A stretch of DNA of 64,000 bases, from contig JBPOFK010000009.1 in the NCBI GenBank assembly GCA_051252095.1, positions 1-64,000 on the forward strand, in the 5' to 3' direction. This document shows positions 53,537-60,689 of the stretch, in pieces. The number at the start of each line of letters is the position of its first letter. Within the stretch, counting starts at the first letter, position 1. Source of the DNA: GCA-2401735 sp051252095 (GTDB lineage: Bacteria > Pseudomonadota > Gammaproteobacteria > Burkholderiales > Methylophilaceae). The notes below the pieces were generated by a model that searched no databases, was not told where the DNA came from, and saw nothing but the letters and a program-made list of their open reading frames with translations. The position numbers and the translations under genes were made by a program.

Positions 53537-54817
53537 GTGAACAATCAAAATATACAGCCAACGACATTAAAGCAATGGTTGGCTTACATCGAGGCGTTAC
53601 ATCCAAAATCTATTGAAATGGGTCTAGATAGAGTTAGAGATGTTGTAAGCCGTTTAAAATTTCAGTCATTGCCTCCTATTATAAGTATTGCAGGTACCAA
53701 TGGGAAAGGCTCAACATGCGCGATGCTTGAACATATTTATTTCAAGGCAGGGTATCGTGTTGGGGCTTATGTTTCTCCACATCTTGTGCATTACAACGAA
53801 CGTGTGCGCGTGAACCAGCAAAATATAACAGATGATGATTTATGTTTAGCTTTTTCCGCGATAGAGTTAGCGCGTGGTGGTGTTGTGCTCACTTATTTTG
53901 AAATGGGTACATTGGCAGCACTTTGGCATTTTTCTAATGCAAATCTAGATGTCATTTTACTTGAAGTTGGTATGGGTGGTCGTTTGGACGCAGTGAATGT
54001 ATTCGAGCCTAGTTGCTCAATAGTGACTAGTATTGATTTGGATCATACTGATTATTTAGGAGATACAAGAGAGAAAATTGGAATAGAAAAAGCAGGCATT
54101 TATCGCAAGGATAAGCCTGCTATTTGTGGTGATGATAACCCCCCCATCAGTCTTGTTGAGTATGCACGTGAAATTAATGCTAATTTGCTTTTAATAAACC
54201 ATGACTTCAAGATTACAAAGACAGGTAGTGGTTGGCAATATCAAGTAGGTCAAAATAAACTGGCATTGCCTAATCTGGCGCTGCAGGGAGATTTTCAACT
54301 AAACAATGCCGCCTGTGCTATTAGTGCGATACAAAGCCTAGAAAATCATCTTCCTGTGCCTTTTGAAGCTATCAAAGATGCATTAGCTAACGTAACATTA
54401 ATTGGTCGTTTTTATACGATTAGTAAAATGCCAGAAGTGATTTTAGATGTCGCGCATAACCCACAGGCAGCAAAATCATTAGCACAAAATTTGATAAGCC
54501 ATCCCTCTAAAGGGCGGACCCTTGGCGTGTTTGCAATGCTGGCAGATAAGGACATTGCTCAAGTGGTACAAGTGCTTTTGCCACATATTTCTTTTTGGTA
54601 TCTAGCAGATACGCACAACCCGCGTGGAGCTAAGGCTAAGGAATTGGACGCTTATATACAACCGCATGCGCAGGGCTTAACCAAGTGTTTTGATAACGTC
54701 ACTGCGGCATTGCACAATGCCTGTATTGATGTGGGTAAAAATGATAGAATTATCGTATTCGGCTCTTTCTATACAGTAGCGGATGCAATTGAAGTGTTAA
54801 CAGTTCAAGGAACGTAA
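53537..54817 (+). CDS. folC: Dihydrofolate synthase/folylpolyglutamate synthase
   Basis: Mur-ligase-type ATP-dependent enzyme that adds glutamate to folates. 426 aa, with P-loop GTNGKGSTCAMLEHI near residue 53, EVGMGGRLDAVNVFEP near 139, DHTDYLGDT, and the C-terminal DVAHNPQAAKSLA. The GTG start at 53537 lies 22 bp after accD. The SPOR gene starts 3 bp later. Confidence 0.95.
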   Translation: MNNQNIQPTTLKQWLAYIEALHPKSIEMGLDRVRDVVSRLKFQSLPPIISIAGTNGKGSTCAMLEHIYFKAGYRVGAYVSPHLVHYNERVRVNQQNITDDDLCLAFSAIELARGGVVLTYFEMGTLAALWHFSNANLDVILLEVGMGGRLDAVNVFEPSCSIVTSIDLDHTDYLGDTREKIGIEKAGIYRKDKPAICGDDNPPISLVEYAREINANLLLINHDFKITKTGSGWQYQVGQNKLALPNLALQGDFQLNNAACAISAIQSLENHLPVPFEAIKDALANVTLIGRFYTISKMPEVILDVAHNPQAAKSLAQNLISHPSKGRTLGVFAMLADKDIAQVVQVLLPHISFWYLADTHNPRGAKAKELDAYIQPHAQGLTKCFDNVTAALHNACIDVGKNDRIIVFGSFYTVADAIEVLTVQGT

Positions 54818-54820
54818 ATC

Positions 54821-55447
54821 ATGCAAAAAGATCAGGTTGACCAAGGCCTCAGTTTCAAAAAACGTGCCCGACGCCGTTTAGTTGGAGCGATAGCATTGGT
54901 CTTGCTTATGGTTGTTATTTTGCCAATGATGTTAGAAGATCGCGAAAAAACAGTGCAAGAAGATGTTGAAATTATTATGTCGCCATCATCAGATTTAGAT
55001 TCATCTGCCGCATTAGAGACAGAAAGTTTAGGAGATATTGAAGAGTTAATAATTCAAGAACCAACAACTGAATCGTCGTCAATTAATGATGAGGTTGAAA
55101 TACCTGAGGTGGATACAAAAGTAATTGATCCTAAACCAGAAAAAACAGCAAAAATAGAAACTAAAAAGCCTGTTGAAACAAATAAAGAAGCAGTCAAAAA
55201 TAATACTAGTACAAATGCTGGGTATTATGTACAGATTGGTGTTTTTTCTAACCCAGGCAATATTGAAAAGTTACAAATCAAACTCAAAGACTTAGGCTAT
55301 CAGTCTCTGACAGAGAAAATTACAACAGATACAGGTGTTAAAACGCGCTTGCGCACAGAAAATTTTGTTGACAGAAATGAAGCAGCAATTGCACTACAGA
55401 ATATTAAAGATGCTGGCTTAGCTGGCATGGTCGTTAGTCAAAAGTGA
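54821..55447 (+). CDS. SPOR-domain protein (DedD-like)
   Basis: A 208-aa cell-division protein: short cytoplasmic segment with many Arg/Lys, one membrane helix at about residues 22-41 (LVGAIALVLLMVVILPMML), a long acidic and Lys/Pro-rich periplasmic linker, and a C-terminal SPOR domain (about 130-207, YYVQIGVFSNPGNIEKLQ). SPOR domains bind denuded septal peptidoglycan. Same place as DedD in the folC-dedD-cvpA-purF order. Confidence 0.88.
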   Translation: MQKDQVDQGLSFKKRARRRLVGAIALVLLMVVILPMMLEDREKTVQEDVEIIMSPSSDLDSSAALETESLGDIEELIIQEPTTESSSINDEVEIPEVDTKVIDPKPEKTAKIETKKPVETNKEAVKNNTSTNAGYYVQIGVFSNPGNIEKLQIKLKDLGYQSLTEKITTDTGVKTRLRTENFVDRNEAAIALQNIKDAGLAGMVVSQK

Positions 55448-55460
55448 AGGCTTTTTTTAA

Positions 55461-55952
55461 TTGACAAGCTTTGATTACATGGTGCTTGCCATCATTGGTA
55501 TTTGTATTATAGTGAGTATGATGCGTGGTGCGGTGAAAGAGATGCTTGCCATTTTTGGTTGGCTTGTGGCATTTTATGTAGCCAAATCATATTCGTCGTT
55601 GCTGTCACCTATGCTTCCGCAAGATATACCGACAGAAGCATTAAAAACGTTAGCTGCTTTTTTAATACTTTTAATCGCCGTGTTATTTATTAACAGTCTG
55701 TTATCTATTGCTATATCGAGCATTATCAGTAAAGTAAGACTGGGCTGGTTAAATCGGTTTATGGGCATTGTATTCGGTTTTGCAAAAGGCGTGCTGATTG
55801 TAAGTGTACTTGTCTTTTTGTCAGGATTAACCAGTTTACCAAAAGAAAAAATGTGGACAGATGCTATGTTAAGCTCGCCATTTGAAGTGTTAGTCAAATC
55901 AACATTTCCTTGGTTACCATATAGTGTAACCAAGCATGTTAAATTTGACTGA
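55461..55952 (+). CDS. cvpA: CvpA-family membrane protein
   Basis: A 163-aa membrane protein with about four helices, matching CvpA: FDYMVLAIIGICIIVSMMRG at the start, GWLVAFYVAKSYSSLL and WLNRFMGIVFGFAKGVLIV. Needed for colicin V production in E. coli and linked to purF expression, bile resistance or membrane integrity elsewhere. Starts with TTG 55461 and lies 43 bp before purF. Confidence 0.92.
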   Translation: MTSFDYMVLAIIGICIIVSMMRGAVKEMLAIFGWLVAFYVAKSYSSLLSPMLPQDIPTEALKTLAAFLILLIAVLFINSLLSIAISSIISKVRLGWLNRFMGIVFGFAKGVLIVSVLVFLSGLTSLPKEKMWTDAMLSSPFEVLVKSTFPWLPYSVTKHVKFD

Positions 55953-55995
55953 TTTTATGATTTAATAGCGCTTTGCTAAAGGACAACACCGAACT

Positions 55996-57543
55996 ATGTG
56001 TGGAATTATTGGGATTGTAGGTAAGAATCCAGTCAATCAACTGTTATATGATGGTTTGTTGGTGCTTCAACACCGAGGACAGGATGCCGCTGGGATTGTC
56101 ACTTGTGATGGTAATACGTTCTTTATGCATAAAAGTAATGGTTTGGTGAAGGATGTTTTCCAAACGCGGCATATGCGGAGCTTAATTGGTAATGCTGGTA
56201 TTGCACATGTGCGCTATCCGACAGCGGGATCCTCAAGCGCGGCAGAGGCCCAACCATTTTATGTGAACTCTCCATTTGGTATTGTGCTTGGTCATAACGG
56301 AAATTTGACTAATTCCGAACAATTAAAGTCTGAAGTGTTTCGTCAAGACTTGCGTCATATTAATACGACTTCCGATTCTGAAGTGCTACTGAATGTACTA
56401 GCTCACGAAATTGAAAAAACATCTAAAAGTGCAGTGCTTAATACTGACATGGTGTTTGATGCAGTGACTCGCGTGCATCGTCGTTGCAAAGGCGCTTATG
56501 CGGTTGTGGCGATGATAGCGGACTTCGGCCTCCTCGCTTTTCGTGACCCACATGGTATTCGGCCACTTGTGATTGGCAAAATGGAGACAGAGAAGGGTGC
56601 AGAGTATATTGTCGCTTCTGAGAGCGTTGCATTGGATGTGCTTGGATTTACCCTAATGCGCGATGTGGCACCTGGAGAAGCCGTATTTATTGATATGGAT
56701 GGTAATTTATTCAGTCGCCAATGTGCTGATAAAGCGGAGTTGACGCCGTGTATTTTTGAGTATGTTTACTTGGCTAGACCTGACTCATTAATTGATGGTG
56801 TTTCTGTTTATCAAACTCGCCTAGATATGGGTGCCACACTTGCAGAAAAAATTAAGCGAGAGTGGGGGCATTTGGACATTGATGTTGTGATTCCGATTCC
56901 TGACACTAGTCGGCCGAGTGCTTTGCAAGTTGGCATTGCATTAGGCTTGGAATATCGTGAAGGATTCATTAAAAACCGTTACATTGGTCGAACATTTATT
57001 ATGCCTGGTCAAGCGTTAAGAAAAAAATCGGTAAGACAAAAGCTAAATCCAATCGGCGTAGAGTTTGCGGGCAAAAATGTACTACTTATCGATGACTCTA
57101 TAGTGCGCGGCACAACATCAAAACAAATTGTGCAAATGGCACGAGATGCAGGTGCGCAGAAAGTCTATTTTGCATCAGCAGCGCCGCCAGTAAGGTTCCC
57201 GAATGTATACGGCATTGATATGCCTAGTCGTGATGAGTTATTAGCGACTGGTCGTACAGACGAGGAGATTTGTAAAGAGATCGGTGCAGATGCACTTCTA
57301 TATCAAGATTTAGAGGCATTAGAGCAAATTGTATTAGCACTAAATCCTAATATTCAAGACTTTGATTCAAGCTGTTTTGATGGGCATTATGTCACAGGTG
57401 ATGTGGATGTTGCTTATTTAGATCGAATTGAAGCTTTACGCGGAGACTCTATTCAAACGCAACGGCCACCAAATTCTACCACTCAAATGGATTTGAATTT
57501 GGTTGATACTGAAGATGATGACTTGCTTGAGCGTGTTTCCTAA
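55996..57543 (+). CDS. purF: Amidophosphoribosyltransferase
   Basis: First step of purine synthesis: PRPP plus glutamine to phosphoribosylamine. 515 aa. The N-terminal glutaminase starts MCGIIGIVG, where Cys becomes residue 1 and the nucleophile after Met removal. The PRTase domain has the PRPP loop VLLIDDSIVRGTTS and EYREGFIKNRYIGRTFI. It resembles the E. coli enzyme (no Fe-S cysteines or propeptide). The C-terminus ends in an acidic tail. A gap of 293 bp follows, longer than usual in this block. Confidence 0.97.
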   Translation: MCGIIGIVGKNPVNQLLYDGLLVLQHRGQDAAGIVTCDGNTFFMHKSNGLVKDVFQTRHMRSLIGNAGIAHVRYPTAGSSSAAEAQPFYVNSPFGIVLGHNGNLTNSEQLKSEVFRQDLRHINTTSDSEVLLNVLAHEIEKTSKSAVLNTDMVFDAVTRVHRRCKGAYAVVAMIADFGLLAFRDPHGIRPLVIGKMETEKGAEYIVASESVALDVLGFTLMRDVAPGEAVFIDMDGNLFSRQCADKAELTPCIFEYVYLARPDSLIDGVSVYQTRLDMGATLAEKIKREWGHLDIDVVIPIPDTSRPSALQVGIALGLEYREGFIKNRYIGRTFIMPGQALRKKSVRQKLNPIGVEFAGKNVLLIDDSIVRGTTSKQIVQMARDAGAQKVYFASAAPPVRFPNVYGIDMPSRDELLATGRTDEEICKEIGADALLYQDLEALEQIVLALNPNIQDFDSSCFDGHYVTGDVDVAYLDRIEALRGDSIQTQRPPNSTTQMDLNLVDTEDDDLLERVS

Positions 57544-57761
57544 AAAACAAATAAGTGGTTAAACACTTAACGCTTTTGCATCCTATTTAAATTCCCCTAC
57601 TACCCAAATGGGTTATTGCTTTCTTGTTAACCAAGCGCTGTAATGTACTGACTGTCAAATGAACGTCAATATAGACGAGATTTAACGATAATTAAGTATT
57701 GGTAGCGATAATAATAAATATAACCAATTGATTAATAATAGTATTTCATAAATTTAATGCT

Positions 57762-57777
57762 TGGCACTATTTTTGCA
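57762..57777 (+). promoter_or_regulatory. Sigma-54 (-24/-12) promoter for wecE
   Basis: TGGCAC (57762-57767), five spacer bases, TTGCA (57773-57777): a full match to the sigma-54 consensus TGGCAC-N5-TTGCA, with GG and GC 12 bp apart. It lies about 60 bp before the wecE ATG, in the 293-bp gap after purF. Nothing else recognisable is in that gap except a weak hairpin (AAGTG-CACTT) after purF. Enhancer sites could not be identified. Confidence 0.78.
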
Positions 57778-57836
57778 ACTTTAAGATAAATGTTGTTGAT
57801 AGTTAACAAGGCTTAAATTTAATAGGGGAGTAATCT

Positions 57837-59093
57837 ATGCGTGAGGTTCCGTTCAATAAACCTTATCTGACAGGTAATGAAATTGAGTACATCAAACAAT
57901 CTCACGCCGTTGGGAACTTATCGGGAGATGGGTTCTATACAAAAGAATCAAGCGCCTGGCTTGAACGCAAGACTCAAACGAAGAAAGCGCTCTTAACTCA
58001 TTCCTGCACAGCTGCATTAGAAATGGCGGCTCTACTTGCTGACATACAGCCAGGCGATGAAGTGATTATGCCATCTTACACCTTTGTCTCAACCGCTAAT
58101 GCCTTTGTATTACGTGGAGGCATACCCGTTTTTGTGGATATTCGACCTGATACTTTAAATATTGATGAAAACTTAATTGAAGCAGCCATTACAAACAAAA
58201 CGAAAGCAATCGTGCCCGTACATTACGCAGGCGTTGCCTGTGAAATGGATACTATTATGCGAATTGCCAAGAAACACGATTTATTAGTGATTGAAGATGC
58301 AGCGCAAGGCGTGATGTCTAGTTACAAAGGGAAGGCATTAGGTGCAATTGGGCATATCGGTGCTTACTCTTTCCATGAAACGAAAAATATTATTTCTGGC
58401 GAAGGCGGTGCGATACTTGTCAATCAAGATGAATTTTCATTAAGAGCAGAGATTATCCGTGAAAAAGGAACAAACCGCAGCCAGTTTTATCGTGGACAAG
58501 TGGATAAATATACTTGGCAAGATGTTGGCTCGTCTTATTTGCCAGGAGAGGATACAGCTGCTTTTTTATTAGCACAATTGGAGTGCGCTGAAGAGATTAC
58601 GCAAAAACGTCTGGCTATCTGGAATAAATATCATCAAGCTTTCGAGCAGTTAGAGCAGAATGGTGTTATCAGAAGACCTTCTATCCCAGAAGGCTGCATT
58701 CATAATGCACATATGTATTATGTGATAGTCAACTCGCTGACAGAGCGAACAGCACTGATACGGAAATTTAAATCACAGAATATTCATCCTGTGTTTCACT
58801 ATATCCCATTGCATTCAGCACCTGCAGGCATTAAATATGGCCGTGCATCGGGCAGCATGGAGAATACCAATGCATTATCTGATAGGTTGTTGAGATTGCC
58901 CTTGTGGGTTGGTATAGGTAATGATCAAGATCGAGTGATTAATGTGATGAATTCATTTAAATTTAAATCAAGTAAAAAAGTTGAACTGAGCGTTAAACAG
59001 TCTAAACCCAATCAAGCTGAAAACCAGCAGTACTTAGGCCAATTAAGTGCAATTAAAGCAAAACGCAAATTATCAATATCAGCACAGGTATAG
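57837..59093 (+). CDS. wecE: WecE-type sugar aminotransferase (dTDP-4-amino-4,6-dideoxygalactose transaminase)
   Basis: PLP-dependent DegT/DnrJ/EryC1 enzyme of 418 aa. The core is strikingly close to E. coli WecE (376 aa): SCTAALEMAAL, PGDEVIMPSYTFVSTANAFV, VHYAGVACEMDTIM, EDAAQGVMSSYKGKALG, PLP Lys183 in HETKN, REKGTNRSQFYRGQVDKYTW and VFHYIPLHSAPAG. The 40-residue Lys/Gln-rich C-terminal tail (from SSKKVELSVKQ) is not in WecE. WecE makes a sugar for enterobacterial common antigen; this one stands alone, likely serving exopolysaccharide or another glycan. GGGGAG supports the ATG. Driven by a sigma-54 promoter, unlike its neighbours. Confidence 0.87.
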   Translation: MREVPFNKPYLTGNEIEYIKQSHAVGNLSGDGFYTKESSAWLERKTQTKKALLTHSCTAALEMAALLADIQPGDEVIMPSYTFVSTANAFVLRGGIPVFVDIRPDTLNIDENLIEAAITNKTKAIVPVHYAGVACEMDTIMRIAKKHDLLVIEDAAQGVMSSYKGKALGAIGHIGAYSFHETKNIISGEGGAILVNQDEFSLRAEIIREKGTNRSQFYRGQVDKYTWQDVGSSYLPGEDTAAFLLAQLECAEEITQKRLAIWNKYHQAFEQLEQNGVIRRPSIPEGCIHNAHMYYVIVNSLTERTALIRKFKSQNIHPVFHYIPLHSAPAGIKYGRASGSMENTNALSDRLLRLPLWVGIGNDQDRVINVMNSFKFKSSKKVELSVKQSKPNQAENQQYLGQLSAIKAKRKLSISAQV

Positions 59094-59170
59094 TAATGAC
59101 TGATTGCTTTATAAAGACATCTTTTTTTAATTTAGACTTGACTTGGATTCATAATTGGCATTAAATGAAA

Positions 59171-59248
59171 GTGCGCTGATTTGAGTGGCCAAATTTAAAC
59201 AAAGCCTTACTCAGCTTGCGGGCGCATAATAAATCCTGCTAAAGCGAG
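59171..59248 (+). ncRNA. SAM-II-type riboswitch upstream of metZ
   Basis: Stem P1 GTGCGC (59171-59176) pairs with GCGCAT (59222-59227). It carries the SAM-II signature: CGCTGATTT after the 5' arm and GCGCATAATAAAT-N3-GCTAAA after the 3' arm (GCTAAA 59238-59243), matching the metX SAM-II aptamer apart from a much longer loop. That loop has an extra hairpin (TGAGT-GGC with GCC-TT-ACTCA, 59182-59213). A possible pseudoknot joins CTTGC (59215-59219) to GCGAG (59244-59248). It lies 80 bp before metZ and just before a terminator, so SAM binding should lower metZ transcription. Confidence 0.82.
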
Positions 59249-59257
59249 AGTTACAAG

Positions 59258-59294
59258 ACCCGTTTTAGCTGTAATAAGCTACAACGGGTTTTTT
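59258..59294 (+). terminator. Riboswitch-linked intrinsic terminator
   Basis: ACCCGTT (59258-59264) pairs with AACGGGT (59283-59289), with an inner TAGCT/AGCTA stem, followed by a T run to 59294. It sits 10 bp after the SAM-II-like aptamer and 33 bp before metZ, the arrangement of a transcription-attenuating riboswitch. Confidence 0.88.
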
Positions 59295-59327
59295 AATGGT
59301 CAAAAGATTAATAAAAGAGAACAGCGA

Positions 59328-60509
59328 ATGACAAATCAATATCACCCAGAAACCATTAGTGTAAGAGCGGGGAATGCGCCAACTGAGTTAGGTGAGAACT
59401 CGGAAGCTATTTTTTTGAATTCCAGCTTTCGATTTGAAAGTGCAGCGCAAGCGGCCGCAAGATTTGGTGGAGATGAACCAGGGAATATTTATTCACGGTT
59501 TACGAATCCAACGGTGACTGCGTTTCAAGACAAACTAGCAGCAATGGAGGGCGCAGAGCAATGTGTTGCTACAGCTAGTGGTATGTCTGCAATATTGGCA
59601 TGTGTTATGGGTGTGTGCTCAGCAGGAGATCACGTTGTGGCATCTCAGAGCTTGTTCGGTACTTCAGTACAGTTATTTACGAATATTTTGAAACGGTGGG
59701 GGCTGGAGGTAACGTTGGTTTCTTTGACTGACGTTGATGCATGGCAAGCAGCGACACAAGCAAATACCAAACTTCTTTTTGTGGAAACACCATCTAACCC
59801 ATTAACTGAAGTATGTGATATCCAGACTTTGGCAAATATCGCGCATGGTGTTGATGCCCATTTAGTCGTCGACAATTGCTTTTGTACGCCTGTTATTCAA
59901 AAACCATTAGATTTAGGTGCTGATATAATTATTCACTCGGCAACAAAGTACATTGATGGGCAAGGGCGGTGCTTAGGTGGCGCTGTGCTGGGTTCTAAAG
60001 TGCTGATGGAACCTGTGTATGGCTTTTTGCGCACTGCTGGCGTTACGATGAGTGCTTTTAATGCATGGGTCTTTTTGAAAGGACTAGAAACACTACCAAT
60101 TCGAATGGAAGCGCATGCACGTAAAGCCCTTGCATTAGCAACATGGTTAGAATCACAATCGCAGGTAGCCCGCGTTTTTTACCCAGGACTTAAGTCGCAT
60201 CCACAGCATGCACTAGCCATGCAACAGCAGAACAGCGGTGGAGGAATTGTTAGTTTCGAAGTGAAGGCAAAGCTAGGTCAAACTGAACAGGATGCCGCAT
60301 GGGCGTTGATTGATGCAACGAAATTGATGTCTATCACGGCTAATTTAGGTGATGCTAAAACGACCATTACACACCCAGCCACAACAACACATAGTCGAGT
60401 GAGTGCGGAAGCAAGAATGGCGTCTGGAGTGAAAGATAGTCTGATCCGGATTGCAGTAGGACTAGAGCATGAGGACGATTTAAAAGCTGATTTAGCATTA
60501 CTTACTTAA
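59328..60509 (+). CDS. metZ: O-succinylhomoserine sulfhydrylase
   Basis: PLP-dependent enzyme of the cystathionine gamma-synthase family, making homocysteine directly from O-succinylhomoserine and sulfide. 393 aa, with SGMSAILACVMGVCSAGDHVV, FVETPSNPLTEV, VVDNCFCTPV and the PLP Lys207 in HSATKYIDGQGRCLGGAV; the GQGR motif and length are characteristic of MetZ. AGAGA upstream of the ATG. Controlled by the SAM-II-like riboswitch, which fits a methionine gene. A terminator follows. Confidence 0.95.
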   Translation: MTNQYHPETISVRAGNAPTELGENSEAIFLNSSFRFESAAQAAARFGGDEPGNIYSRFTNPTVTAFQDKLAAMEGAEQCVATASGMSAILACVMGVCSAGDHVVASQSLFGTSVQLFTNILKRWGLEVTLVSLTDVDAWQAATQANTKLLFVETPSNPLTEVCDIQTLANIAHGVDAHLVVDNCFCTPVIQKPLDLGADIIIHSATKYIDGQGRCLGGAVLGSKVLMEPVYGFLRTAGVTMSAFNAWVFLKGLETLPIRMEAHARKALALATWLESQSQVARVFYPGLKSHPQHALAMQQQNSGGGIVSFEVKAKLGQTEQDAAWALIDATKLMSITANLGDAKTTITHPATTTHSRVSAEARMASGVKDSLIRIAVGLEHEDDLKADLALLT

Positions 60510-60524
60510 TAAGTAATTGATTTG

Positions 60525-60555
60525 AAAACGGGGCGCTTGGTAGCCCCGTTTTTTA
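60525..60555 (+). terminator. Terminator after metZ
   Basis: A 10-bp stem (AAAACGGGGC, 60525-60534, with GCCCCGTTTT, 60543-60552), an 8-nt loop and six T. Strong intrinsic terminator. Confidence 0.95.
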
Positions 60556-60689
60556 TTGTAATAATTACGTAAAAAACTGCTCTAGCAAGTTAAACATGTT
60601 AAAATTTAGCAGTTAAATATCTTATAAAAATGCGCTTATAAAAAGTTGCAATCTCATCATACAAAAACGAAACAATGACGGAATAAATC

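Noticed and set aside
60553..60689. ACTGCT...AGCAGT inverted repeat before gyrA
   Set aside because: Only a 6-bp dyad in an AT-rich stretch with no further support; likely chance.
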